64,000 nucleotides of DNA. It comes from Hyphomicrobiales bacterium. Its GTDB lineage: Bacteria; Pseudomonadota; Alphaproteobacteria; Rhizobiales; Beijerinckiaceae. Location of the stretch: NCBI GenBank assembly GCA_028290285.1, contig JAQGKD010000072.1, forward strand, positions 1-64,000. Direction: 5' to 3'. The translations under genes and the position numbers were made by a program. The notes beneath the pieces are model-generated. The model saw only the letters and a program-made list of their open reading frames with translations, was not told the origin of the DNA and did not search any database. This document shows, piece by piece, positions 1 to 9,395 of the stretch; within the stretch, counting starts at the first letter, position 1; the number at the start of each line of letters is the position of its first letter.

Positions 1-1317
1 GTCGAGACCGACGACGCCGCCGGGGAGGCGCACCTTCTCTACACCTACGAGAGTGGCCCCTCGTTCCGCGAGACCATCGCGTTCAACGCTCCCCTGCCCG
101 CGCCGGGTTCGCCCCTGAGGCCCGGCCTCGACGCGGCCCTCGAGGCCTTGGCGCTGGTGGCGGGCGTCAGCTACTACAAGGCGTTCCTGCCGCCCCGCAT
201 CTCGTTCGAGGGCCTGTCGCCGGACGCGGACCAGCGGCTCTTCTTCCAGAATCTCTACGTCGACGGCCTGGGAGAGTTCGGCGTCCGCAACGGCGTCCGG
301 ATCGACGGCCGGGTCGATTTCGACGTCGCGGGCGGTTCCTCGCGCCGCCCCGCGCCCACGGGCGCTCCGCAGCGCCGCCGTTCCGCCGTGCTCATCGGCG
401 GCGGCAAGGATTCCCTGGTCTCGACCGAGGCGCTGAAATCGGCCGGCGAGGCGCTGGTGCTCTTCGCCGTCAACCCGAAGCGGCCGATCCTCGAATGCGC
501 CGCCGCCTCCGGCCTGCCCTTCATCCGCGTCGAGCGCCATCTCGACCCGAAACTGTTCGAGCTCAACGAGGCCGGCGCTCTCAACGGCCACGTGCCGATC
601 ACCGCCATCGTCAGTTTCATCGCCATCGCCAGCGCCTTCGTGCATGGCTTCGATGCCGTCATCCTGTCGAACGAGCGTTCCGCCAACCAGGGCAACCTCG
701 TGCGCGACGGGCGCGAGATCAACCACCAGTTCAGCAAGACCGCGGGCGTCGAGCAGGGCATCGCCGATTACGTCGCGCGGCACATCCATCCACGGCTGGC
801 CTATTTCTCGCTGCTGCGGCCGCTGTCCGAAGCCCATATCGCCCAGCTGATGGCCCGGACCGAGACCTACGACGGGGCTTTCACGAGCTGCAATCGCGCC
901 TTCCAGCTGCGCCCCAAGGCCCCGCCTGCGCGCTGGTGCCGGGATTGCCCGAAATGCCGCTTCACCTTTCTGATCCTCGCGACCGCCATGGAGCGCAAAC
1001 GGCTGGAGACGATCTTCGGCGGCAACATGCTTGAAGACGAAAGCCAGCGCGAAGGTTTCGAGGAACTCATGGGCCTCTCGGGCCACAAGCCCTGGGAATG
1101 CGTCGGCGAGATCGCCGAATCCGGCGCCGCCCTGCTCCTGCTGTCCGAGCGCCCCGAATGGCGCGAAGCCCCCATCGTCCGGGCGCTCGCACCCCGCGTC
1201 GCGCCGCTCATGCCCAACCCGCATGACGTCTGGACGGAATTGCTGACGCCCTCCCCGGACCATCACCTGCCCGCCCGCTACGAGGACATGCTCAATGCCT
1301 ATCTCGCCGGCCGCTGA
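1..1317 (+). CDS. murL: UDP-MurNAc-L-Ala-L-Glu epimerase MurL (5' end outside window)
   Basis: The reading frame is open from base 1, so the N-terminus lies upstream of the window. MurL epimerises the terminal L-Glu of UDP-MurNAc-L-Ala-L-Glu to D-Glu in the cytoplasm, replacing the glutamate racemase/MurD route. Visible support is the glycine-rich IGGGKDSLVS stretch (about 395–425), a PP-loop-like signature typical of this family, a cysteine pair in RWCRDCPKC (about 940–960), and the directly overlapping Mur ligase gene downstream, which matches the known murL–murD2 pairing. The 3' end overlaps murD2 by 23 bp, implying one transcript. The assignment rests on motif plus context; full-length family comparison is not possible because the start is missing. 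Confidence 0.8.
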   Translation, partial: VETDDAAGEAHLLYTYESGPSFRETIAFNAPLPAPGSPLRPGLDAALEALALVAGVSYYKAFLPPRISFEGLSPDADQRLFFQNLYVDGLGEFGVRNGVRIDGRVDFDVAGGSSRRPAPTGAPQRRRSAVLIGGGKDSLVSTEALKSAGEALVLFAVNPKRPILECAAASGLPFIRVERHLDPKLFELNEAGALNGHVPITAIVSFIAIASAFVHGFDAVILSNERSANQGNLVRDGREINHQFSKTAGVEQGIADYVARHIHPRLAYFSLLRPLSEAHIAQLMARTETYDGAFTSCNRAFQLRPKAPPARWCRDCPKCRFTFLILATAMERKRLETIFGGNMLEDESQREGFEELMGLSGHKPWECVGEIAESGAALLLLSERPEWREAPIVRALAPRVAPLMPNPHDVWTELLTPSPDHHLPARYEDMLNAYLAGR

Positions 1318-2611
1318 AAGCGCCGCGATCTGGGGCTTCGGCCGCGAGGGTCGCGCCGCCTACGATCATCTCAGGGCGCGCCGTCCCGATCTCGCACTGA
1401 CGATCCTCGACGACGCGGCGCTCGCCGATGCGCCCTTGGGCGCAGCCGTACTCACCGGCGCGGAGGCGATGGACGCACTGCGGGCAGGCACTTTCGATCT
1501 CGTCGTAAAATCCCCCGGCATCAGCCTCTATCGCGACGAGATCGCGCAGGCGCGCGCGGGCGGCACGCATTTTACCTCCGTCACCAATCTCTGGTTCGAC
1601 GAATACCCGGATGCACGCACCATCGTGGTCACGGGCACCAAGGGCAAGAGCACGACGTCGCGGCTCATCCATCACCTGCTGACGCGCGGCGGCCTCGACG
1701 TACACCTTCTCGGCAACGTCGGAGTGCCCGCGCTGGGCGAGACACCGGGCCGCGACTGGACGGTGCTCGAACTCTCGTCCTACCAGCTGGCTGATTTCGA
1801 ACACGCGCCCGACATCGCTGTACTTACAAACCTATATCCGGAACACGCGCCGTGGCACGGCGGGGTCGAGCCCTATTATCGCGACAAGCTGCGCGCGATT
1901 CGCGACGAGACCAAGACGCTCGCCGTGCCCAACAGGGCTGACCCGCAATTGCGCGAACGCCTCGGCACCCGCACACACACGAACTGGTACAACGAGGCCA
2001 ATGGCTTCCACGTCAAGGACGATCACCTGTACTTCGGGGACAAGCAGGTCGAGATCACAAACTTCCCCCTGCGGGGCGCGCATAATCTTGCCAATCTCGC
2101 CGCAGCCTGCACGGTGGCCGATCTCGCGGGATTGCACGACCTGCGCCAGCGCGTCGATCTCAGAGGCTTCGAGCAATTGCATCACCGGCTCGAGGAATTC
2201 CACGCTGGCCGGATCACCTGCGTGGACGATTCCATCTCCACCGTGCCGCAGGCGACGCTCGCCGCACTCGCGGCCTATCCCGGACGCGACGTCGTGCTGC
2301 TGCTCGGCGGCTCGGATCGCGGACAGGATTACGCGGAACTCGTGGACGTTCTGGAAACAAGCCGAGTCTCCACGCTCATCCTGCTCCCCGTCACGGGCGA
2401 GCGCATTTTCGAGATCCTGAAAACACGCAAAGCGCCCTTCGAAATCGTGCATGCATCCACGCTGGCCAAGGCAGTCGAAGTGGCCATGCAGCGCGTGCCG
2501 GAAAATGGACTCGTCATGCTGTCCCCGGCGGCACCAAGCTTCGAGGAATTCCGCAATTTCGAGGAGCGCGGCCGCCGCTTCAAGGAACTCTGCGCGAGCT
2601 TCGCCCGCTGA
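1295..2611 (+). CDS. murD2: UDP-MurNAc-L-alanine–L-glutamate ligase MurD2
   Basis: A 438-residue Mur ligase. The ATP-binding P-loop TGTKGKST is at residues 113–120, followed by the central Mur ligase domain (LSSYQLADFE; TNLYPEHAPWHGG) and the C-terminal ligase domain (FHAGRITCVDDSISTVPQA; LLLGGSDRGQDY). The N-terminus carries a MurD-like nucleotide-binding pattern IWGFGREGR. In the MurD2/MurL route the ligase adds L-Glu to UDP-MurNAc-L-Ala and MurL then epimerises it. Overlap with the upstream murL is the main reason to call MurD2 rather than canonical MurD; a MurD specific for D-Glu cannot be excluded from sequence alone. Confidence 0.8.
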   Translation: MPISPAAESAAIWGFGREGRAAYDHLRARRPDLALTILDDAALADAPLGAAVLTGAEAMDALRAGTFDLVVKSPGISLYRDEIAQARAGGTHFTSVTNLWFDEYPDARTIVVTGTKGKSTTSRLIHHLLTRGGLDVHLLGNVGVPALGETPGRDWTVLELSSYQLADFEHAPDIAVLTNLYPEHAPWHGGVEPYYRDKLRAIRDETKTLAVPNRADPQLRERLGTRTHTNWYNEANGFHVKDDHLYFGDKQVEITNFPLRGAHNLANLAAACTVADLAGLHDLRQRVDLRGFEQLHHRLEEFHAGRITCVDDSISTVPQATLAALAAYPGRDVVLLLGGSDRGQDYAELVDVLETSRVSTLILLPVTGERIFEILKTRKAPFEIVHASTLAKAVEVAMQRVPENGLVMLSPAAPSFEEFRNFEERGRRFKELCASFAR

Positions 2612-3946
2612 TCACGCCTTCACGCGCGCGGCCTTGCGGGCGGCCTCCTGTCCGGCGAGATAGGCGCCCCCTGCGGTCATGGCGCCGCCGAAGTCGTCAC
2701 CGCCTCCCCCTGTCGCCTCGCCCGCGAAAAAGATGCGCTCGGCCACAGGCGTCGCGAGTTTCGCACGCGCATTCGCATGGCCGGGCAAGGCATGCGAATA
2801 GCAGCCCATCGCGTAAGGGTCTTCGCTCCACGCCGCGAGCCGTCCGCCCCGGAAGGCCTCGAGTGGGTCGCGTCCAACGAGTTTTCCGAACTGCTCCAGC
2901 GCAAGAGCAACCGCGCCCGCCTCGCCCAGCCGCACGACTTCGCGCGCATGGTCGCCACCAAAAATGACCACGACAACATTACGGTCGAACGGCCAGCACT
3001 CGAAGTCGAAGGTCGCACGCGGCCCGATCAGCTCCCAAAGATCCGTGCCCGGCGAAACATCAAAGCGGTCACCATCGAACCGCAGCGCGATCTTCGTCAG
3101 CGCGCCCATCCCGAGTCCTTCGAGCCCGCCGAGCGTATCGTCGGGCAAAGGCGGCGTGAAGCGGATCTTCTGCGCGCGCAGCACGCCGACGGACACGGTG
3201 ATGATGACACTGCGCGTGCGTAACGTGCCGCGATCCGTCTCGATAGCGACGCCCGCCCCGCTCCAGTCGATCGCGCGAACCGGCGTCGAGAGCCGCACGG
3301 GAATGTCGCGCGCGAAACGCTCTACCAGCGCGCCATAGCCATCGGGCAGCAGCAGGTCGAGACCCGACCAGAGGCGCGCATAATCGAGCGAGGAGACACG
3401 CTCGGCCTCTTCGCCGAGCGACATGCGCGACATGCCCTGCACCGCGCGAAACACGTCGTCCCCATCCGTACTGACGTGTTCGGTCAAGGGCACGTCGGGA
3501 ACGGGCGCGACATCCGTGTCGAATCGCTCGGTGAGGACAGCGTAGCCGCGACGGCTGCTGCGCTGCGTGCGCGCGCCGTTTTCGAACAGCCGGAAGTCGC
3601 TCGGCACTTTGTCGCTATCGACAGTTGCAAAGCCTAGATCGCGCGCGATGGCAGCCCAGGGATTCTTCTCGGCCCAGTGGATGTAGACCGCGCCAGCGTC
3701 GAATTTCTCGCCGAGGCTCGTGTCGGTGAACACACGCCCGCCGACGCGATCACGCGCTTCGATCAGCACGAAACTCTTGCCGAGTGCCTGCAACTCGCGC
3801 GCGGCCGCGAGGCCGGCAGCGCCAGCGCCGATGATCGCGACATCGGCGTCGAAAACAGCGCCGGCCTGCGCGAAACCCACCGCGGGGGGCAGGATCGGCA
3901 GGGAAGCCGCAGCCTGTAGCAAGCGGCGCCGTGAGAGGTCGGGCAT
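2612..3946 (-). CDS. FAD-dependent flavin monoamine oxidase, Tat-exported
   Basis: A 444-residue flavin amine oxidase. I chose the ATG at 3946 because AAGGAAGAACC lies just upstream and because the N-terminus then reads MPDLSRRRLLQAAAS, a twin-arginine signal, suggesting folded export to the periplasm. The Rossmann FAD motif follows (VAIIGAGAAGLAAARELQ), then IEARDRVGGRVFTD, and near the C-terminus the family's second FAD motif (RIFFAGEATGGGGDDFGGAMTAG). Members oxidise amines or amino acids; the substrate cannot be inferred here. It is convergent with murD2, whose stop codon ends one base before this gene's stop. Confidence 0.82.
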   Translation of the reverse strand: MPDLSRRRLLQAAASLPILPPAVGFAQAGAVFDADVAIIGAGAAGLAAARELQALGKSFVLIEARDRVGGRVFTDTSLGEKFDAGAVYIHWAEKNPWAAIARDLGFATVDSDKVPSDFRLFENGARTQRSSRRGYAVLTERFDTDVAPVPDVPLTEHVSTDGDDVFRAVQGMSRMSLGEEAERVSSLDYARLWSGLDLLLPDGYGALVERFARDIPVRLSTPVRAIDWSGAGVAIETDRGTLRTRSVIITVSVGVLRAQKIRFTPPLPDDTLGGLEGLGMGALTKIALRFDGDRFDVSPGTDLWELIGPRATFDFECWPFDRNVVVVIFGGDHAREVVRLGEAGAVALALEQFGKLVGRDPLEAFRGGRLAAWSEDPYAMGCYSHALPGHANARAKLATPVAERIFFAGEATGGGGDDFGGAMTAGGAYLAGQEAARKAARVKA

Positions 3947-4151
3947 GGTTCTTCCTTCGACGGGCTTTTGCACGATCTCTCCAAAGCGGTCACAGATCTC
4001 GGTGCCGCCCTCGCGAGCGAAGCGAAGCAACCCAGTACGGGCCTGCGACTTCCTGGATGGCCGGGTCGCTACTCTGCTCATGGAGGTGCTGAGCGCCGCC
4101 TTCGCAGCGCAGCATGTGACGCTTTCGCGCGGCTGGGCAAGAGCGGGCGGA

Positions 4152-5018
4152 TCACTCCGGCGTGACGTCGGGCTCCACGTCGCGCACTTTCTTGGGCGTT
4201 TGCTTCGGACCAAGCCGCTTGCGTGTCTGGACCGTGTGACGCGGGCCCTCGACGAGCCGCGTGACGGCGCCCCAGAGGGTGCGGACATCCTGATGCGTCA
4301 GCTGCATGCGATGGAACATATTGCGCAGGTTACGCTGCATCAGCGGCTTCTTGCCGATAGGCCGGAAAAACCCGCGCGCCTCGAGCTGGTCTTCCAGATA
4401 GTCGAAGAAGGCGATCAGCATTCCGCGGTCCGCCGGCTGGGGCGCGCGTTCGAGATTGGCGAAAGGCAGGGCGTCGCCCTGCGAGGCCCGGAAATACTCG
4501 TAGCCGGTCAACAGTACGGCCTGCGCAAGATTGAGCGAGGCATAGGCGGGGTTCACCGGGAAGGTGAGGATCGCATCGGCAAGCGCGACTTCGTCGTTGT
4601 CGAGCCCCGTCCGCTCGGGACCGAACAAAATGCCGTGTTTCTCGCCCGCCGAAATACCCGCCGCCGTCTCGGGCATGGCGATGGCGGGCGGCAGGACGCG
4701 CTTTCCCTGCCCGCGTTTACGCGCGGTCGTCGCCCAGACGAAGCCGAGATCGGCCACCGCGTCCTCCAGCGTCTCGTAAACCTTGGCGCTTTCCAGCAGA
4801 TAGACGGCCCCGGCAGCCGCCGCATAGGCAGTTTCCCGGCGCTCGTCGGTGCGCGGCCAGCCTTCGCGCGGGCTCACGAGACGCAGGTCGTCGAGGCCGA
4901 AATTGGCCATGGCACGCGCACACATGCCGATATTTACCGCCAGCTGCGGCCGCACGAGGATGATGGCAGGCCCACCCGAAACCATGGGGCGCGTCTTGTC
5001 CGTTCCAGCGCCGGTCAT
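4152..5018 (-). CDS. trmJ: TrmH/SpoU-family RNA 2'-O-methyltransferase (TrmJ-like)
   Basis: A 288-residue SPOUT methyltransferase. The N-terminal motif IILVRPQLAVNIGMCARAMANFGLDDLRLVSP, the central GILFGPERTGLDNDEVALADA and the C-terminal ASLNLAQAVLLTGYEYFR are the three SpoU signatures that build the SAM-binding trefoil knot. The length and the helical C-terminal extension suit TrmJ, which methylates position 32 of tRNAs. The very C-terminus is basic and proline-rich, possibly an RNA-binding tail. It stands alone between the amine oxidase and chromate-family genes. Target specificity is inferred from family resemblance only. Confidence 0.82.
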   Translation of the reverse strand: MTGAGTDKTRPMVSGGPAIILVRPQLAVNIGMCARAMANFGLDDLRLVSPREGWPRTDERRETAYAAAAGAVYLLESAKVYETLEDAVADLGFVWATTARKRGQGKRVLPPAIAMPETAAGISAGEKHGILFGPERTGLDNDEVALADAILTFPVNPAYASLNLAQAVLLTGYEYFRASQGDALPFANLERAPQPADRGMLIAFFDYLEDQLEARGFFRPIGKKPLMQRNLRNMFHRMQLTHQDVRTLWGAVTRLVEGPRHTVQTRKRLGPKQTPKKVRDVEPDVTPE

Positions 5019-5075
5019 CTTCTGTTCTCGCTCATAGCCAGCCTTGTGCCAGCAGGCCGGCCGTCAGCGCAAGCC

Positions 5076-5615
5076 CTAGAAACCAGCGGCATAGATCGCG
5101 TAGCAGAGAAATCCGCCGCCGAGCAGGAAGAAGAAGGGGTGAAGGCGCGGCCGCCACATCATCAAAGCCGCCACGCTGACGATAATGAGGATCGGCACCA
5201 CCCCTTCCGCCGCCACCCGGGCGAGGATCACGACGCCCGAAAACAGCAGGCCCGAGCCAATGGGAGCGAGGCCGTTTTCAAGCGCCGTATGCCACCTCTT
5301 GCCACGGTGCCTGTGCCAGACGTGGCCGAAACCGAAGACCAGGGCGGAGGACGGCAGATAGAGTGCGAGGCTGGCGACCAGCGCGCCGCCGAGGCCGGCA
5401 ATCTTCCAGCCGATCAGCGTGCCCAGCATCGAACCGGGCCCCGGCGTGACGCGTGCAATGGCGAACAGATCGAGGAATTCGCGGGCGGTAAGCCAATGCT
5501 CGACATCGACCGTCTGGTGCTGCAGCGGCGCATAGATCGACGTCGCACCTCCGAGCGCGGCAAGCGACAAGGGCGCAAGGATGATGATGAGCTTGAGAAG
5601 CAGGTCGCCATTCAT
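5076..5615 (-). CDS. Chromate transporter (CHR) family, C-terminal half protein
   Basis: A 179-residue integral membrane protein with the CHR signature (FLDLFAIARVTPGPGSMLGTLIGWKIAG) and several hydrophobic segments. It is one half of a split (short-chain) CHR transporter; the partner half is encoded just upstream. The start ATG at 5615 overlaps the partner's TGA (sequence ATGA), so the two are translationally coupled and probably form a heterodimer in the inner membrane. CHR proteins export chromate in characterised cases, but many family members have unknown anion specificity. A second such pair lies at 54744–55860. Confidence 0.85.
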   Translation of the reverse strand: MNGDLLLKLIIILAPLSLAALGGATSIYAPLQHQTVDVEHWLTAREFLDLFAIARVTPGPGSMLGTLIGWKIAGLGGALVASLALYLPSSALVFGFGHVWHRHRGKRWHTALENGLAPIGSGLLFSGVVILARVAAEGVVPILIIVSVAALMMWRPRLHPFFFLLGGGFLCYAIYAAGF

Positions 5616-6187
5616 GACTCCGCCTCCGCACGCGGCCGCGTGGCGAACCACGCCAGCGCGACGCTCACCGGCGCCATGACGCCGACAACCGGGATAAGCG
5701 GCAGACGGAACACCCCGACGGCGATGAACGTCGCGACCATGACGATCAGCGGCACGACACCTTTGGTGGTGGCTTTCGCTGAAGAAATGCCCGTGCGCAA
5801 CAGCATGCCGATGGCGGCTGCCGCCACTCCGACCATTGTCGCCTGAAATCCAGGCAGGCCGAGCAGATACTGATAGGTCACGGCAGCCAGCAGCACGGCG
5901 CAAAAGGGACCCGTCAGCATGGCCACGAGAGCCGTCGAGGCGCCGGCGAGCCCGCGCAGCCTTTGTCCCACATAAATCGCCGAATTGGTGGAGTTGACCC
6001 CCGGCATGATCTGGGTGAGCGCGACCCCCGACAGGAACTCCTCGTTGCTCATCCATTTGCGGACGTCGACCACCTCCCGATGGATCCAGGCCACCAGCCC
6101 GCCGCCGAAGCTGAACATGCCGATCTCGAAGAAGACCCGGTAAATCGAAAGAAGGGGCACTCGCTTCGTCTGGTCGCCCATCGGCAT
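5612..6187 (-). CDS. Chromate transporter (CHR) family, N-terminal half protein
   Basis: A 191-residue membrane protein with the CHR signature FFEIGMFSFGGGLVAWIHREVVD and SGVALTQIMPGVNSTNSA. The start at 6187 was chosen because AAAAGAGGATC precedes it; a longer reading frame to 6250 lacks such a site. It overlaps the following half-transporter by four bases and is presumed to dimerise with it. The pair faces away from icd, with about 170 bp between the two divergent starts. Confidence 0.83.
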   Translation of the reverse strand: MPMGDQTKRVPLLSIYRVFFEIGMFSFGGGLVAWIHREVVDVRKWMSNEEFLSGVALTQIMPGVNSTNSAIYVGQRLRGLAGASTALVAMLTGPFCAVLLAAVTYQYLLGLPGFQATMVGVAAAAIGMLLRTGISSAKATTKGVVPLIVMVATFIAVGVFRLPLIPVVGVMAPVSVALAWFATRPRAEAES

Positions 6188-6358
6188 GATCCTCTTTTCT
6201 TGTTGTGGCGACACTATCATGCAGCGCCCGGGCCAGGTCACGGTCTTCATGGGCGCATCCTGCCCGAAAGGTGCGCTTTGCCGTCCAGCAGGGCAATGCT
6301 ATAGGGGCCAGCGAACCCGCCCGAAGGCCCGCTTCTCAGCACACATGAGGTCAGTCCG

Positions 6359-7570
6359 ATGAACAAGATCAAGGTCGCCAACCCAGTCGTTGAAATGGAC
6401 GGCGACGAGATGACCCGGATCATCTGGCACTTCATCAAGGAGAAGCTGATCCACCCCTATCTCGACCTCGACCTGAAATATTACGACCTCTCGGTCGAGA
6501 ACCGCGACGCCACCCGCGACCAGGTTACGATCGATTCCGCCGAGGCGACCAAGAAATACGGCGTCGCCGTCAAGTGCGCGACGATCACGCCCGACGAGCA
6601 GCGCGTCGAGGAGTTCAAGCTGAAGGAAATGTGGAAGTCGCCCAACGGCACGATCCGCAACATCCTCGGCGGCACGATCTTCCGCGAGCCGATCATTTGC
6701 AAGAACGTGCCCCGCCTCGTTCCCGGCTGGACCCAGCCGATCGTCGTCGGCCGCCATGCTTACGGCGACCAGTATCGCGCGACCGACTTCAAGGTGCCCG
6801 GCAAGGGCCGCCTGACCATGAAGTTCGAGGGTGACGACGGCACGATCATCGAGCGCGAAGTCTTCAAGTTCCCGAGCCCCGGCGTTGCGCTGGCCATGTA
6901 CAACCTCGACGATTCGATCCGCGATTTCGCACGTGCGTCGCTGAACTACGGCCTGCTCCGCAAGTGGCCGGTCTATCTCTCGACCAAGAACACGATCCTC
7001 AAGGCCTACGACGGCCGCTTCAAGGACCTGTTCCAGGAAGTCTTCGAGGCCGAGTTCAAGTCCAAGTTCTCGACGCTCGGGATCACCTACGAGCATCGCC
7101 TGATCGACGACATGGTCGCCTCGGCGCTCAAGTGGTCGGGCGGCTATGTCTGGGCCTGCAAGAACTACGACGGCGACGTGCAGTCGGACACGGTTGCGCA
7201 GGGCTTCGGCTCGCTCGGCCTGATGACCTCCGTCCTGATGACGCCCGACGGCCAGACCGTTGAAGCTGAAGCAGCCCACGGCACCGTCACGCGCCATTAC
7301 CGCGAGCACCAGAAAGGCAAGGAGACCTCGACGAACTCGATTGCGTCCATCTTCGCCTGGACCCGCGGCCTCGCCCATCGCGCCAAGCTCGACGGGAACG
7401 AAGACCTGCGCAAGTTCTCGCTGACCCTCGAAAAGGTCTGCGTGGATACGGTGGAAGCCGGCTTCATGACCAAGGATCTCGCCCTGCTGGTCGGTGCCGA
7501 ACAGAAGTGGCTCTCCACGACGGGCTTCCTCGACAAGATCGACGAAAACCTCCGCAAGGCGATGTCATAA
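6359..7570 (+). CDS. icd: NADP-dependent isocitrate dehydrogenase
   Basis: A 403-residue enzyme of the homodimeric, eukaryote-like NADP-ICDH subfamily; it converts isocitrate to 2-oxoglutarate and CO2 in the TCA cycle. The start [23 protein letters not shown] and the motifs [37 protein letters not shown] and [17 protein letters not shown] are diagnostic. Length is as expected for the subfamily. It is monocistronic: divergent from the CHR pair upstream and followed by a clear intrinsic terminator. Confidence 0.97.
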   Translation: MNKIKVANPVVEMDGDEMTRIIWHFIKEKLIHPYLDLDLKYYDLSVENRDATRDQVTIDSAEATKKYGVAVKCATITPDEQRVEEFKLKEMWKSPNGTIRNILGGTIFREPIICKNVPRLVPGWTQPIVVGRHAYGDQYRATDFKVPGKGRLTMKFEGDDGTIIEREVFKFPSPGVALAMYNLDDSIRDFARASLNYGLLRKWPVYLSTKNTILKAYDGRFKDLFQEVFEAEFKSKFSTLGITYEHRLIDDMVASALKWSGGYVWACKNYDGDVQSDTVAQGFGSLGLMTSVLMTPDGQTVEAEAAHGTVTRHYREHQKGKETSTNSIASIFAWTRGLAHRAKLDGNEDLRKFSLTLEKVCVDTVEAGFMTKDLALLVGAEQKWLSTTGFLDKIDENLRKAMS

Positions 7571-7608
7571 CGCAGCCGACCCCCTTAGGGGCGGGTTACG
7601 AAGCACGC

Positions 7609-7636
7609 AGCGGCCGGGCATGTCCCGGCCGCTTTT
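7609..7636 (+). terminator. Intrinsic terminator after icd
   Basis: A perfect 10-bp stem, AGCGGCCGGG (7609–7618) paired with CCCGGCCGCT (7624–7633), with a 5-nt loop and followed by a short T run, 38 bp after the icd stop codon. The remaining roughly 250 bp up to dksA contains no gene I can support. Confidence 0.85.
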
Positions 7637-7884
7637 AATGATTTTCCTGTATAATTTTTTGCATCATCACGCATCCGTGATCTCGTTGGCATAGCGGTTA
7701 AGCTGCCGGAAACGCAAATTTGCAGGCGCTACCCGCGAAAAAGTCCCGTTTAACAGGGCTTCGCGCGAATTAGTGTCGCGCGTGTAACCGCTGCCGTGAT
7801 AAAGGAAACAAAAACAGGGTGTCATTGTGCGGTCGCACAAGCCCCGCTATAAGGGCCTCGAAAATGATCGGGGAGTCTTCTGGC

Positions 7885-8307
7885 ATGACGACGGCAGGCA
7901 TGATCGACGACGGGTACCGACCGTCGGAAGACGAACCGTTCATGAGTGATCGTCAGCGCGACTATTTCCGTCGCAAGCTGATGGGATGGAAGGAAGAGAT
8001 CCTCCGGGAAAGCCGCGAGACCCTCGCCACTCTCCAGAACGAGAACGAAAACCATCCCGATATCGCCGACAGAGCGTCCTCGGAGACCGATCGCGCCATC
8101 GAGCTTCGTGCACGCGATCGCCAGCGCAAGCTGATCTCCAAGATCGATTCCGCGATCGCCCGGATCGACGAAGGTACCTACGGTTATTGCGAGGAGACCG
8201 GCGAGCCGATTGCGCTCAAGCGCCTCGACGCCCGCCCCATCGCCACACTGTCCGTTGAAGCCCAGGAGCGCCATGAGCGCCGTGAGCGCGTCTATCGCGA
8301 CGATTGA
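7885..8307 (+). CDS. dksA: RNA polymerase-binding protein DksA (zinc-cysteine-poor form)
   Basis: A 140-residue DksA. DksA binds the RNA polymerase secondary channel and works with ppGpp in the stringent response. The coiled-coil region (RDYFRRKLMGWKEEILRESRETLATLQ) is followed by the acidic tip stretch DIADRASSETDRAIELRARDR and the C-terminal fold GTYGYCEETGEPIALKRLDARP. Only one cysteine is left where zinc-type DksA has four, so this is the alphaproteobacterial zinc-independent type. The start at 7885 has GGGGAG nine bases upstream; an in-frame ATG at 7864 is less likely. A strong terminator follows. Confidence 0.92.
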   Translation: MTTAGMIDDGYRPSEDEPFMSDRQRDYFRRKLMGWKEEILRESRETLATLQNENENHPDIADRASSETDRAIELRARDRQRKLISKIDSAIARIDEGTYGYCEETGEPIALKRLDARPIATLSVEAQERHERRERVYRDD

Positions 8308-8337
8308 TCAGGGCCGCAGCTGACAACAAATCAGATG

Positions 8338-8368
8338 AAAAAAACGCGGCCGTCATGGCCGCGTTTTT
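8338..8368. terminator. Bidirectional intrinsic terminator between dksA and fliO
   Basis: A G+C-rich 7-bp stem (CGCGGCC at 8345–8351 with GGCCGCG at 8357–8363) is flanked by an A run on the left and a T run on the right. It can therefore terminate dksA on the plus strand and fliO, which ends at 8381, on the minus strand. Confidence 0.88.
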
Positions 8369-8380
8369 CTGTTTGGAGGC

Positions 8381-9286
8381 TCAGGTCTTGCCGGCGTCCG
8401 AAGGGGGGCGCCCCAGGAGCTTGGCCATTTCCTCTTCCAGCGAATCGATGTCCACGGAAGGGCGCTGCGGCGGCGGTGCACTCGGCTCCGTGGGAGGAGC
8501 AGCAGGCCCAGGCGGTGCAGGCTGCGGCGGCATGGGTGGACGCGGCGGCGGAGGAGACGCGGCCGGACCACGCGATGGCGGCGGCGGCGGCCTGAGACCT
8601 GGCGTTGCAGGCGCCGGACGCGGGGGCAAAGTTGGAATCGGACGCGGCGGTGGCAGCGGCCTCATCGGAGGCTGGGGAGCCGGCGGCTCCGCGGGCGGTG
8701 TCACGGCAAAGGGCGGACGCGGCGGCGGCATGGGAAGCGGCGGCGCAGCGGACGCAACATCCGCCGAAGGTCCGCGCGAGGGCGGAGGCAGACTGCCGAA
8801 CCCGGACTCTGGTGCCTCACGTGGCGGCTGGCGGAGGGCTTCGCGTTCGGGTTCGCGTTCCGGCTCGCGGGCCCCCTCATAGGTCGGCATGCGCGGCGCA
8901 GTCCGCTCGGTCGTGCCGCCGTTGTTCGGTGTGCCTGGAGAAGCCGCGGCGACGCCCGGCTCACGCCGCGTTTCGCCATTCGACATTGGCAGCCCGCGCA
9001 CGATGGCCTGTTCGATCAGAAGGTCGTTGGGGCCTCCGATCATGATCAGATGCTCGACATTGTCGCGCCGGACCAGGACCAGCTGGCGCTGGCGATCAAG
9101 GTCGAACGCATCGACGATCCCGAGGCGCGGCTGACGCGAGCGATTCCCGGGTGCGGAACGCAGGCCCCTGCCCGCGACCATCCGGTAGGCAAGGAAGGCG
9201 AGCAGCGCGAGGACCAGAAGGCCGACGACGAAGGCCAGAGCACCCGCCATCTTGCTGTCGCCGAAGAGAGTGCTGAAGAATGTCAT
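8381..9286 (-). CDS. fliO: FliO-like flagellar biosynthesis protein with long proline-rich tail
   Basis: A 301-residue protein. Residues about 13–35 form one transmembrane helix (MAGALAFVVGLLVLALLAFLAYR), followed by a small FliO-type cytoplasmic domain (LGIVDAFDLDRQRQLVLVRRDNVEHLIMIGGPNDLLIEQ). The rest, about two thirds, is low-complexity and rich in Pro and Arg, ending in LEEEMAKLLGRPPSD. FliO assists assembly of the flagellar export gate. It is divergent from cckA, and the shared spacer holds a perfect CtrA box, fitting cell-cycle control of flagellar genes. The FliO assignment rests on the TM-plus-small-domain architecture; the tail shows no recognisable domain. Confidence 0.75.
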   Translation of the reverse strand: MTFFSTLFGDSKMAGALAFVVGLLVLALLAFLAYRMVAGRGLRSAPGNRSRQPRLGIVDAFDLDRQRQLVLVRRDNVEHLIMIGGPNDLLIEQAIVRGLPMSNGETRREPGVAAASPGTPNNGGTTERTAPRMPTYEGAREPEREPEREALRQPPREAPESGFGSLPPPSRGPSADVASAAPPLPMPPPRPPFAVTPPAEPPAPQPPMRPLPPPRPIPTLPPRPAPATPGLRPPPPPSRGPAASPPPPRPPMPPQPAPPGPAAPPTEPSAPPPQRPSVDIDSLEEEMAKLLGRPPSDAGKT

Positions 9287-9395
9287 GAACGGCCTCGATC
9301 TCCTTCACACATACGCCCGGGCACCATCGACCATCGTCGGTCGGGGCGCCCGAAAATTCAATTTACACGCGTTAACCGTTGCAGAGGAGACAAGG

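Noticed and set aside
1971..1981. A CACACACAC run as a possible DRT-type template
   Set aside because: It is inside murD2 coding sequence, far from the RT genes; the run is explained by codons.
3720..5846. A 708-codon plus-strand frame
   Set aside because: It is antisense to three well-supported minus-strand genes and is rich in Arg, as expected for a shadow frame in G+C-rich DNA.
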